NCBI GenBank assembly: GCA_937922945.1
Contig: CAKZUP010000017.1
Coordinates: forward strand, 1 to 64,000
DNA length: 64,000 nucleotides
Direction: 5' to 3'
From: an uncultured Granulosicoccaceae bacterium
GTDB lineage: Bacteria > Pseudomonadota > Gammaproteobacteria > Granulosicoccales > Granulosicoccaceae
Positions 18,558 through 27,143 of this stretch are shown here, one piece after another. Made by a program: the position numbers and the translations under genes. The first letter of the stretch is position 1. Each line of letters opens with the position of its first letter. The notes below the pieces were generated by a model, which saw only the letters and a list, made by a program, of their open reading frames with translations, had not been told where the DNA came from and ran no database searches.

Positions 18558-18761
18558 ATGCAACCGTTGAAACAATTTGATATTCCGGAAGGTAAAGCGC
18601 TTCGGCCACTGCCTTCAACAACCAGCTACGGCGCTGTTGTCGATGTGCGCAATGTTGAAACGGAAATAACGGAATTCATGATTCGCCGAGCGTGTGAAGA
18701 GATGGATGCGCAGCAACAATATCCGTTTTGTGGTCGTAAGCCACGACAAAGCAGAGGTTAA
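18558..18761 (+). CDS. Small hypothetical protein
   Basis: 67 residues with a well placed GGGAG six to ten bases before the ATG, which supports a real gene. No signal peptide or membrane span; the sequence has a Pro/Ser-rich start (FDIPEGKALRPLP), a hydrophilic helical middle (TEFMIRRACEEMD) and a basic end. Family not recognised. The next 230 bases hold a tandem repeat and no gene. Confidence 0.5.
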   Translation: MQPLKQFDIPEGKALRPLPSTTSYGAVVDVRNVETEITEFMIRRACEEMDAQQQYPFCGRKPRQSRG

Positions 18762-18805
18762 GCGGCGCTTTGGCAATCCCTATGGAACACTTTGGAAAGA
18801 TTGCT

Positions 18806-18877
18806 AGGTCATAGAAGTGAACCAGGTTATAGAAGTGAACCAGGTTATAGAAATGAACCAGGTTATAGAAATTAAAG
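18806..18877. repeat. Four-copy 18-bp tandem repeat
   Basis: Units at 18806-18823, 18824-18841, 18842-18859 and 18860-18877 with consensus AGGTTATAGAAGTGAACC; the middle two differ by one base and the last is the most diverged. Because 18 is a multiple of three and all frames hold stops, it is not coding. It lies between the small hypothetical gene and the end of the gspF gene. Confidence 0.9.
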
Positions 18878-18991
18878 GGTACCGCGCGTGCAGTTCAGCA
18901 CGGAACCAATATCAGCACCAACAACGCACTTGTTAACGAACAGTGAGAATTGAAACTGTTTTCTTGAACAACGAGTCATAGATAGCAGTGC

Positions 18992-20221
18992 TTAAGCAAC
19001 CAGCTGATTCATTTCAAATATCGGCAACAAAATCCCCAGCACAATCGTTAGAACCACGCCACCCATAATTAGAATAACCACAGGCTCCAGCAGCCCAAGA
19101 AATATCGACATCGCCGAGTTAAGTTCTCTTTCCTGATGGGTTGCCGCTTTTTCAAGCATACTGTCTAGCTTGCCTGAGGCTTCACCACTGGCCACCAAAT
19201 GCAACATCATAGGTGGAAAATACCCGGTTTTTTCTAGCGCGCCGCCTAATGTTGAACCTTCTCTTACCTGAGCTGCAGCAGTGTTGACTGCGGTACGCAT
19301 TGGTCGGCTGGTAATAACTTGCGCCGAAATATCCAATGCCTCAAGCACAGGTACGCCACTGGCCGATAATATGCTTAGCGTGCGAGCGAATTGAGCCGTG
19401 TTATGACTGCGTATTAGTTTTTTGAGTACCGGGACCCTAAGCATAAAAGCGTGCACACGATTCTTGAATGCCTCACCACGCATGGCGTAACGAAAGGCGA
19501 TGAAGGTGCCAATCAATACAATGGCAAGTATTAACCCCCACTCTCGAACGAACGCACTTGTTGCAAGCAAAGCAACCGTTAGTGGTGGCAGCGCCTGGTT
19601 CATACCTTCGAACACCTCGACCACCTGGGGGACAACATAGGCCAATAGAAAGGCGACAATGAGAATGGATGCCATAACCAGCATGACTGGATAAATCAGA
19701 GCCTTCTTTATCGTAGCGTTAGCGACCTGACGCTCTTCTGTGTAATCGGCCAGACGTTCCAGCACAGCATCAAGGTGACCGGACTGTTCACCGGCGGAAA
19801 CGGTTGCTTGATAAATCTCTGGAAATACTTTCGGGTAGTCTTTGAGTGCGGACGCAAAGGTGTGTCCTTCCAACACTTTTGACCGCACAGACAATATCAG
19901 CGATTGAATTTTCGGTTTTTCGGTTTGCCGGCTAACGGCCGCGAGTGCTTCTTCCAACGGCGTACCTGCGCCGCTGAGCGTAGCAATTTGACGGGTGAGC
20001 AGTGCCAGATCGTTGGTCTTGATACCACCGCGATACGTCGGGGTTTTGGTCCCCGCCTTACCCTGTGATTTTCCACTGCGTACCGTGGTTTCGTCGACTT
20101 GTAGCGGTGTTAGTTCCTGTAGACGTAGCTGGGCACGAGCCAGACGTGCAGTGTCTGCCTCCAGTACGCCCTTTTTTTCTTTGCCGCGTGCATCTAACGC
20201 AACGTACTCGAAGGCGGCCAT
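18992..20221 (-). CDS. gspF: Type II secretion inner-membrane protein GspF
   Basis: 409 residues, usual GspF length. Two repeated T2SSF domains are seen, each with a cytoplasmic helical part (LLTRQIATLSGAGTPLEEAL; ARTLSILSASGVPVLEAL) and membrane spans at about 170-195, 220-240 and 375-400. It begins AAFEYVALDARGKEKKG, typical for the family. GspF is the polytopic platform protein contacting the GspE ATPase. Its ATG overlaps the last base of gspE. It is the last gene of the cluster; no pseudopilin genes follow. Confidence 0.95.
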   Translation of the reverse strand: MAAFEYVALDARGKEKKGVLEADTARLARAQLRLQELTPLQVDETTVRSGKSQGKAGTKTPTYRGGIKTNDLALLTRQIATLSGAGTPLEEALAAVSRQTEKPKIQSLILSVRSKVLEGHTFASALKDYPKVFPEIYQATVSAGEQSGHLDAVLERLADYTEERQVANATIKKALIYPVMLVMASILIVAFLLAYVVPQVVEVFEGMNQALPPLTVALLATSAFVREWGLILAIVLIGTFIAFRYAMRGEAFKNRVHAFMLRVPVLKKLIRSHNTAQFARTLSILSASGVPVLEALDISAQVITSRPMRTAVNTAAAQVREGSTLGGALEKTGYFPPMMLHLVASGEASGKLDSMLEKAATHQERELNSAMSIFLGLLEPVVILIMGGVVLTIVLGILLPIFEMNQLVA

Positions 20222-21816
20222 TAACCCTCTCGCGTTACACGAAGCACTTCTTCAAGTGATGTTTTACCTTCCAGCACAAGTCGGGCACCATCATCTTGAA
20301 TGCCGGGGTGATTAACACGAGCATGATTCTCAAGGTCGTGTTCAGATGCGCCATCATGAATCATGGTGCGCATGTCTTCATCAACACCGACCACTTCATA
20401 AATACCAGTACGGCCGACATAACCTGTGTGATTGCATTTGTCGCAACCGTGTGGTGTATGAACGTTTGTTGCCTGGCTCACGGTCGCCCGCAGGGTTTTT
20501 AATTCAGCGTGAGTGGGTGTGCTGAGACGTTTGCAATCGTTGCACAGCACACGCACCAATCGCTGCGCAACCAGGGCAACCAACGACGAGGCCAGTAAAA
20601 ATGGCTCGATTCCCATGTCGCGTAATCGGGTTACTGCGCCAACCGCTGTGTTGGTGTGTAGTGTTGAAAGCACGAGGTGGCCTGTCAAACTGGCTTGCAC
20701 CGCAATTTCCGCGGTTTCTACATCACGAATTTCACCAACCATGACGATGTCTGGATCTTGTCGAAGGATAGCGCGCAGACCGCGTGCAAAGTCGAGTTCA
20801 ACTTTGTTGTTAACCTGGGTTTGGCCAATACCGTCGAGGTAGTACTCTATTGGATCTTCGACCGTCAAAATAGAATAGCGAGACGTATTTAATCGGGACA
20901 GTGCCGCATACAGTGTGGTGGTTTTTCCTGACCCGGTGGGGCCGGTAACCAGAATAATGCCGTGCGATAGCGACAGTGCGCGCACCAGATTACCGTGTGC
21001 TACTTCGGGCATACCAAGGTGTTCTAAATCCAGTCTTCCCGCTTGCTTGTCGAGTAAACGCAATACCACCCGTTCACCATGCCCGGAGGGTAGGGTAGAT
21101 ACTCGCACATCAACCGGACGACCAGCAACGCGCAGAGAAATACGGCCATCTTGAGGCAGACGCCGCTCGGCGATATCGAGTTTTGCCATGACTTTTAAGC
21201 GCGAGATAATCAATGGTGCAATTTCACGCGGTGGATCAAGCATTTTCTGCATCACGCCATCCACCCGATAGCGCACAGCAAGGCGCTTTTCAAATGGCTC
21301 AATGTGTACGTCTGAGGCTTGCTTTCTGACCGCTTCTGTCAGCATGGCATTGATTAACCGAATAACCGGCGCATCATCTTTTGATTCAAGCAAGTCTTCG
21401 GGTTCGGGTAAGGAATCAGCGAGTTCGTTGAGATCCAGATCGGCGCCAAAGTCGTCCATGATATCGATGGCCTGGCCCGTTTCACCTTCATAGTGGCGGG
21501 TGAGTCTGGCATCGAATTCGTCGCTGGTAATTTGTTCTGTCGTCATTGCCTGGCCAGCCTTGCGACGAGCTTCTGTCAGGGCCATAACGGTGACGCCCGG
21601 CTTGTGCACCAGACGCATAGCGCCGTCGATACTTTCCAGCAAAACGCCGTGGCGTTTGGCAAATGTGTAGGGTAAATCGGCGGCAGGGCGTTGTGCTGCA
21701 GCACCTAAAGGTGCCGGGATCGCGGCGTTTTCCGGTCCGGCGTCTGTAGCATCGTTCGCTGCGCCGGTTTCGTTGGGGTCGCCAACGTCAATAAAATCTG
21801 CGGGTGAAACCACCAT
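20221..21816 (-). CDS. gspE: Type II secretion ATPase GspE
   Basis: 531 residues. An Ala/Pro-rich N-terminal linker (~1-45) precedes the N1E-like part. The ATPase core has the Walker A GPTGSGKTTTLYAAL at ~292-306, the Asp box LTVEDPIEYY, the Walker B RQDPDIVMVGEIRD and the His box TGHLVLSTLHTNTA. A tetracysteine zinc motif CNDC...CDKC lies near 430-460. It powers pseudopilus assembly. It lies 8 bases after gspD and runs into gspF. The N-terminal extension is longer and more disordered than in the Escherichia or Vibrio proteins. Confidence 0.95.
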   Translation of the reverse strand: MVVSPADFIDVGDPNETGAANDATDAGPENAAIPAPLGAAAQRPAADLPYTFAKRHGVLLESIDGAMRLVHKPGVTVMALTEARRKAGQAMTTEQITSDEFDARLTRHYEGETGQAIDIMDDFGADLDLNELADSLPEPEDLLESKDDAPVIRLINAMLTEAVRKQASDVHIEPFEKRLAVRYRVDGVMQKMLDPPREIAPLIISRLKVMAKLDIAERRLPQDGRISLRVAGRPVDVRVSTLPSGHGERVVLRLLDKQAGRLDLEHLGMPEVAHGNLVRALSLSHGIILVTGPTGSGKTTTLYAALSRLNTSRYSILTVEDPIEYYLDGIGQTQVNNKVELDFARGLRAILRQDPDIVMVGEIRDVETAEIAVQASLTGHLVLSTLHTNTAVGAVTRLRDMGIEPFLLASSLVALVAQRLVRVLCNDCKRLSTPTHAELKTLRATVSQATNVHTPHGCDKCNHTGYVGRTGIYEVVGVDEDMRTMIHDGASEHDLENHARVNHPGIQDDGARLVLEGKTSLEEVLRVTREG

Positions 21817-21824
21817 GTTCTCAA

Positions 21825-23996
21825 CTAGTTCGTCGTATCGAAAGGCCCAATCGCAGTATTCGAGCCAGCTTGTCGGTTCACGCTGTCGATTTGCGGCAAA
21901 TTGGTGTCCAATTTGGGTTCAGGGTTACTCAGACTCGAGGTTGGCACAATAGTGGACATCGCGTCCTTTACATTATTGACACGCTTGCCATCAAAAAACA
22001 GGTGCAGGTCGGGCAATTTTGGCGCTTGTCGGTCCAGTAGCTCATCGCTTTCGAACAAACCCAGCTGCGCTCCGCGCAGATCGTCGTACTTGCTGCGGCT
22101 GTAGTAATCAGCCGATTCGACGTCTCGTAAGATGGTAGGGTGCATAAAGACCATTAAGTTGCGTTTGCTCTTTGTACTTGTACGATAGCGAAAAAGGCTG
22201 CCTAAAAGGGGGATATCGCCGAGTAAAGGCACCTTTTCCCGCGAATCACTAATTTGGTCATCGATAAGGCCACCCAACACGAGAGTCTGACCATCTTCAA
22301 CCAATACGGTGGTTTTGATTGAGCGCTTATTGGTGGTGATGTCGGATGCGCCGGTAACCGACGTGTTGCTCACATCAGACACTTCCTGCTCAATCTCCAT
22401 TTTGATGTTATCGCCTTCGTTAATCTGCGGTTTTACTTTTAAGCTAATACCAATATCCTGCCGCTCAATCGTTTGAAACGGATTATTGTTGGCAGATGAA
22501 AGCTGGGTTCCGGTAACAAACGGGACGTTCTGGCCGACGACAATTTCAGCTTCCTGATTGTCCATGGTGACAAGCGTTGGCGTAGAAAGAATATTGTTAT
22601 CGGAATCGGATGCTATCGCGGAAAGCAAGAAACCGAAATCCACACCGCCACTGCCAAAGCGTCCCAGTGCTAAAGACAAACCGTTTGACAAGCTTGCGCC
22701 CTGACTTGCAATAGTGCCAGCCAGTGCCTGAGTCGCGCCACCCAGGTTGGTGTAAGCAGCCGGGCGATTGCCATCGGTGCCATCGACGGCAAAGTTAACA
22801 CCTAATTGAGCGCTGTTGTTCTCGGAGAGTTCAGCAATAATGGCTTCAACCAGCACCTGTGCGCGGCGAATATCCAGTTGTTCGATAACCGCCAGGATGC
22901 TGCGCATTTCATCAGGTGGTGCAGTAATTATCAGTGCGTTGGTGTCCTCATCTGCTTGAATATCGACATTGGGTCGATCACTTTCCTGGTTGGTTGCACG
23001 CCGCACAATCGATGCAGTCGGGGCCTGTTGGACAACCACACCATTGGCATTGACGGTTGGCGCCGCTTGAGCCGTCGGGGCTGCCGCCGCGTTGCCGCCG
23101 CCGTCGTCAGTGGAGGAGCTGGTGCCGATTTTTGCTTGGCCGGCAGATACGCCGGTAAGAATGGCGAGCAGGTCGATCGCGTTGGCGAACCGCAAATAAA
23201 CAACTCGCGTGTTGCCACCGGATTCAACCGGCGTATCCAAATTGGCAATAAGACCGCGCATGCGAACGCGCGCTGCCTGGTCGCCACTGAGCAATATGCT
23301 GTTGGTTCGCTCATCGGCTGCAAATCGCACGGTACCCGGAGCACCAGCGCCTTGACCGGCACGCGATTGCAGAGAGCCCAGTATTCGTATCACCTCACTG
23401 GCTGATGCGTGGCGTAAGCGAATCACTTCAACTTCTTCGTTATCAGGTCGATCGATACCTTCGATAATGGAAATGATGCGTTGAATATTGCTGGCTCGAT
23501 CGGTGACGATTAGCGTGTTGGTTGCAGCGTATGCTGCAAGGTGGCCTTGTTGCGGAACCAGGGGACGTAAAATCGGCACCAATTGCGCTGCTGGCACATT
23601 CTCAACTTTTATAACCTGCGTAACCAGCTGATCGCTGGCGGTACCGTCATAAGCTGGTACCGGGCCTTGCTTTGCATTTACGTCAGGCACGATTTTTATC
23701 AGGTCTTTACCCGGTACCGCCGAGTAGCCATGTACTTGCAGAACCGATAAAAAAGTCTCGTACAGTTCGTCTGCGCTGAGTGGACGTGCAGAAATAACCG
23801 TTACTCGCGCTTTAACCCGTGGATCAACGACAAAGTTCCTGCCCGATTGACGCGACACGGTCTGAATCAGCGAGTGAATATCTGCGTTCTTCAGGTTCAG
23901 CGTGAAGGTATCTTCCTGCGCGCGCAATGGATTGCTGAACAGCAAAGCCATGCCGAGCAGAGCGAACAGAATATTTGTTATTAGCCTGTTATTCAT
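21825..23996 (-). CDS. gspD: Type II secretion outer-membrane secretin GspD
   Basis: 723 residues with a signal peptide cleaved near LRA-QED. N0 (FTLNLKNADIHSLIQTVSR), then N1-N3 repeats with linkers rich in Ala/Thr (residues ~300-335), then the secretin domain with VLVEAIIAELSE, VPFVTGTQ, IGISLKVKPQI and LVLGGLIDD, and the C-terminal S-domain-like tail. It forms the outer-membrane channel. The N3 region carries an unusually long Gly/Ala/Thr insertion. The N-terminal N0 domain should bind GspC, encoded just upstream. Confidence 0.95.
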   Translation of the reverse strand: MNNRLITNILFALLGMALLFSNPLRAQEDTFTLNLKNADIHSLIQTVSRQSGRNFVVDPRVKARVTVISARPLSADELYETFLSVLQVHGYSAVPGKDLIKIVPDVNAKQGPVPAYDGTASDQLVTQVIKVENVPAAQLVPILRPLVPQQGHLAAYAATNTLIVTDRASNIQRIISIIEGIDRPDNEEVEVIRLRHASASEVIRILGSLQSRAGQGAGAPGTVRFAADERTNSILLSGDQAARVRMRGLIANLDTPVESGGNTRVVYLRFANAIDLLAILTGVSAGQAKIGTSSSTDDGGGNAAAAPTAQAAPTVNANGVVVQQAPTASIVRRATNQESDRPNVDIQADEDTNALIITAPPDEMRSILAVIEQLDIRRAQVLVEAIIAELSENNSAQLGVNFAVDGTDGNRPAAYTNLGGATQALAGTIASQGASLSNGLSLALGRFGSGGVDFGFLLSAIASDSDNNILSTPTLVTMDNQEAEIVVGQNVPFVTGTQLSSANNNPFQTIERQDIGISLKVKPQINEGDNIKMEIEQEVSDVSNTSVTGASDITTNKRSIKTTVLVEDGQTLVLGGLIDDQISDSREKVPLLGDIPLLGSLFRYRTSTKSKRNLMVFMHPTILRDVESADYYSRSKYDDLRGAQLGLFESDELLDRQAPKLPDLHLFFDGKRVNNVKDAMSTIVPTSSLSNPEPKLDTNLPQIDSVNRQAGSNTAIGPFDTTN

Positions 23997-24057
23997 GTTT
24001 ATTTTTGAGCAAGTTCACCTTGATTAAAGTGTAGCCCTTTAAACCGCAAATACCGGT

Positions 24058-25020
24058 TTATTGCGCAAGTGAAATAGACAGTGGAATCTCTGCACCATCG
24101 CGCAAAATCGTGACTTCCAGTGCCTGTGCTTTAACGGCATTTCGTAACGCACGAATGCCTTGTTTCTGGCTGTTTAGCTGAATATTGTTAACCCGCGTAA
24201 TGACATCGCCGGGCAATATGCCTTGAGCTTCCAAAATCTCCGGATTTTGCTTCGGAGTTATACGGTATCCAAGTAACTTTCCGTTCTCCTGATACGGTTC
24301 CGCAGCAACGATTTTTCCAAGCATCGACGGGTTACGAGCCAACGTGTCTCGTAAAGCCCCAGGTGTACTGGGCAGTTCTACCGGAGCAGATTGATCGGTG
24401 CCTTGTCCATTATTGGACTGCGCCTGAGCATTATTAGACGCGGTGGGAATCGGTCGGGTAGCGATGGGCTGTGAATTCTCTGGTAGCTTCAATCGCTCAC
24501 GTTTGCCGCGATTGTTCAGAATAACGTATTCTTTGTGCACTTCTTCGAGCGTTACCTCGCCAACAATTTTATCGCCGATACCAAACGCACCTTGTTCTTT
24601 TCCGCGCTGGTTAATAATGGCGATGGCTTTTTCGGCAGGGTCGTAGGCGAATACGCCCGCCAATTCCAGTTGCAGAGAGGTATCGGTGACTACTGGTGCA
24701 GGTTTTGACTCTTCGACTTTTACAGGTGCTTTACTGACATCGCCAAACAGGTGAAAGCCTGCGGTTATTTGTGCAAGCTTCACTGGATTGTTCTCGGCCC
24801 GGTTGGATGCTGGTGCAGCTGCGACAGTACTTGCAGCTGAGCTGGCAGAGGCATTCGCAGCAATCGTTTCAGTTGTGGGCAGCATACCCATTGCCATCAA
24901 TGCTTTCATGGTAAGCACGGCCAACGCCCATCCAAGAGCGATTACTAAAAGCGTATTCATCCATTTTGGAAGCCGTGCTGGCTCATCCTTAAAAACCATC
25001 GAGCTTGCTGTTGCACTCAT
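24058..25020 (-). CDS. gspC: Type II secretion protein GspC with PDZ domain
   Basis: 320 residues. A single membrane anchor at ~20-45 is followed by an Ala-rich linker, the HR homology region (LQLELAGVFAYDPAEKAIAI, then VGEVTLEEVHKEYVILNN) and a C-terminal PDZ domain with LGYRITPKQNPEIL, GILPGDVITRVNN and VTILRDG. GspC links the inner-membrane platform to the secretin. It is the first gene of the gspCDEF cluster; the promoter must lie upstream in the 430-base gap. Confidence 0.92.
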   Translation of the reverse strand: MSATASSMVFKDEPARLPKWMNTLLVIALGWALAVLTMKALMAMGMLPTTETIAANASASSAASTVAAAPASNRAENNPVKLAQITAGFHLFGDVSKAPVKVEESKPAPVVTDTSLQLELAGVFAYDPAEKAIAIINQRGKEQGAFGIGDKIVGEVTLEEVHKEYVILNNRGKRERLKLPENSQPIATRPIPTASNNAQAQSNNGQGTDQSAPVELPSTPGALRDTLARNPSMLGKIVAAEPYQENGKLLGYRITPKQNPEILEAQGILPGDVITRVNNIQLNSQKQGIRALRNAVKAQALEVTILRDGAEIPLSISLAQ

Positions 25021-25450
25021 TTTTTTAACCTATTATTGTCAGTAATATTTGATCGATTACTCACACTCGCCGGCGTTCGCCAGAATAGCCCGGCCGAACA
25101 GTTTCGTGCACTCGTGAGTTTTGGTCAACGGTTCAATATTGACGCCAGATGCGCTGTTTGAGCAGTCCTGTCCCAAAGAGTTTCGTCAAAGCGTGACCAG
25201 CGCTGAATTTGCGCGCTGAACACCAGACATGAACGGTAGTGCATCTACAAATTAATTCGTGTTACTGCTTGTATAAGAACGCAACATCGGGGTGTTTGGG
25301 TGGGTGAATGCGATTGCAATCCTGAAAATTTGTGATTTTCACTTCGGATTTCAGGTTTTGAGCTAAAACAGGCGTCAAATAAATGACCAATGGGCCGGCC
25401 AGATTAGCGAAACAGCCGGCACCATTCGTTTTTCGGTAGATCGTTGCCGA
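25021..25450. other. Intergenic region upstream of gspC
   Basis: About 430 bases. It should hold the gspCDEF promoter. A nested inverted repeat lies at about 25321-25355 (outer arms CCTGAAAAT and ATTTCAGG, inner arms TGAAAAT and ATTTTCA). A GCCGGC...GCCGGC pair around 25393-25420 lies just past the HU stop and may form its terminator, without a clear T-run. No gene. Confidence 0.5.
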
Positions 25451-25819
25451 TCAAACCATGTCTTTCAGGCCCTTCAACGGAAGAACTTTAACCACTTTCC
25501 GGGCAGGTTTTGCCTTGAAGATAGTAGGCTCTTTCGTGAACGGGTTGATTCCTTTGCGAGCTTTTGTTGCTGGCTTTTTGATAACGCGAATCTTCATCAA
25601 ACCGGGGATGCTGAACATGCCAGGACCACGCGGCTTAAGGTTGTCTTGAATAATGCCTTCAAGCGCTTCAAACACTGATGCAACTTCTTTTCGGCTGAGT
25701 TCAGTTGTTTCAGAAATCGACGTCAGGATTTCCGATTTAGTGGGTGGCTTCTTTACTGCTGCAGCTGCTTTTTTCTTAGCAGTGGCTTTTTTCTTGGTGG
25801 CTTTTTTTTTCGCCGCCAT
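25451..25819 (-). CDS. HU/IHF-family DNA-binding protein with Lys/Ala-rich N-terminal tail
   Basis: 122 residues from the ATG at 25819, which is preceded by GAGGGA; an in-frame ATG at 25870 is less likely. Residues 2-28 form a Lys/Ala tail (MAAKKKATKKKATAKKKA), followed by an HU-like domain: KSEILTSISETTELSRKEV, LKPRGPGMFSIPGLMKIR, a shortened arm region KGINPFTKEPTIFKAKPA and KVVKVLPLKGLKD. The DNA-binding arm includes the NPFTKEP stretch equivalent to the NPxTGE of HU. Such tails resemble histone-H1 C-termini and bind DNA without sequence preference. A nucleoid-associated role is likely. Monocistronic. Confidence 0.87.
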   Translation of the reverse strand: MAAKKKATKKKATAKKKAAAAVKKPPTKSEILTSISETTELSRKEVASVFEALEGIIQDNLKPRGPGMFSIPGLMKIRVIKKPATKARKGINPFTKEPTIFKAKPARKVVKVLPLKGLKDMV

Positions 25820-26178
25820 GATGTATCCCTCGCGTAACTTAATGTGAACGGAAAATAGTACCAGCAACACTCAACATAAATAATCCATTACTGGCACCGC
25901 ACTGTGTGAACGCTGTATATGCAGTGTATTTATGCGAACCAACAAACATATAAAGCGCGCGAAAATTAACACACTTTTCTTACTCGCGTACGATTTTTAT
26001 AGAACAATTTTTGTAAAAAGCACTGTATTTACAGTAAATCGGGAAGGCCTGATACAAAAACAGCGTTTTTTAAGGCATTTTTTGATAATTATTTGAACAA
26101 TTTTGTCACGGCGCGCTCGATGATCCCTAGCGCATAAGATTCGATTAATGCTTGATATAGGGTTATTTTGCGTCAAAA
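25820..26178. other. AT-rich intergenic region
   Basis: About 360 bases between the HU gene and the end of yggT, clearly more AT-rich than the surroundings. It should carry the HU promoter. A perfect short palindrome ACTGTA-tt-TACAGT occurs at about 26022-26035 and is a possible operator. No gene was found. Confidence 0.5.
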
Positions 26179-26784
26179 CTACCGACCGATAAAAGGCGCC
26201 AGTAGTGAACCTGTGACCAGAATTTGTAGAAAGAACAGCGCAATAATGCCTACAAGAATAGACAAATCGAAGCCTGCAATGGGTGGAACGTGTTTTCGAA
26301 TTGGGCGTAAAACAGGTTCGGTTATGCCGCTGAGTAAATTGCGAATCGAGTCTGTTTGCGGGTTGGGAAACCAGCTTAATACTGCTTGAATAATCATCGC
26401 AAAGATAAACACGTTAAACAGCAGATGAATAACATCAACGATTGCGACAAGAAACAGTGCCCCATAAGAGAGGGCCTGCGAATACACCGGTTTGCCTGCA
26501 ATGGGGAGAATATCGGTTTGCAGCAGTTTCAACAGCACCAGTTTTAGCAGTAGTACCAAAAACGCGAGTAACAGGCTCGATGTGTCGTATTTTTTGATGC
26601 TGGGAACGATCTTACGCACAGGCTTAAGCACAGGGTCGGTGACCTTGACAATAAATTGTGCGAGCGGGTTGTAATAGTCCGCTCGAAAAAGCTGCATGAT
26701 AAAGCGCAGGGCCAGAATCATCGCGTACAGATTGAATAGCATGCCGACAAGAAAGCTGAACGCTTCGAGAAGTGCGTTACCCAT
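26179..26784 (-). CDS. yggT: YggT-family membrane protein
   Basis: 201 residues with two YggT repeats. Each repeat is a hydrophobic hairpin followed by the signature FMQLFRADYYNPLAQFIVK...DPVLKPVRKIVP or NPQTDSIRNLLSG...EPVLRPIRKHVPP. Inner-membrane protein whose role is unknown; in some bacteria it influences osmotic or K+ stress tolerance. In Pseudomonas it adjoins proC; here the ABC transporter cluster separates the two. Confidence 0.92.
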   Translation of the reverse strand: MGNALLEAFSFLVGMLFNLYAMILALRFIMQLFRADYYNPLAQFIVKVTDPVLKPVRKIVPSIKKYDTSSLLLAFLVLLLKLVLLKLLQTDILPIAGKPVYSQALSYGALFLVAIVDVIHLLFNVFIFAMIIQAVLSWFPNPQTDSIRNLLSGITEPVLRPIRKHVPPIAGFDLSILVGIIALFFLQILVTGSLLAPFIGR

Positions 26785-27143
26785 TAGTCAATTTACCCAT
26801 TGGTGTTGTGAGCGCAAGTGCGCTCAAGGAGTGTTTTCAACGCAATAGTATAACGCTGAATTTTATCGATGGTTAGCTTGTCAACGCAGTTAAAACAGTT
26901 CGAACGTCAGAGAGTTTCGTGTTTACTGCGCACCAAAATGCGCAATGATCGGTTTCGTTCTTTTCGCGCTTAGCGCCACCTGCAGTTGCCGCATGCAAAG
27001 CTGCGACCAAAAAAGCCAATTACTCAACCGAATTTAGACCCAAAATATACCAATGAGCCGGTGTCTGGGGACTTTGTCTACTGTTAACGGGGTGATGTAG
27101 CGGATATTATGAACCGATCAACAACACAGGCGGGGTCTGAATC
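26785..27143. other. Divergent promoter region between yggT and ABC cluster
   Basis: About 360 bases. A small perfect hairpin GAGCGC-aagt-GCGCTC lies at 26810-26825, just upstream of the yggT start. The rest shows no repeat or gene. Both divergent transcripts must start here. Confidence 0.5.

Noticed and set aside
22806-23405. 199-codon plus-strand frame within gspD
   Set aside because: It is the complement of the well supported secretin gene and shows no recognisable domain.
25912-25945. LexA-like box near CTGTATATGCAG upstream of the HU gene
   Set aside because: The spacing between CTGT and the other half does not fit the 16-base LexA consensus.
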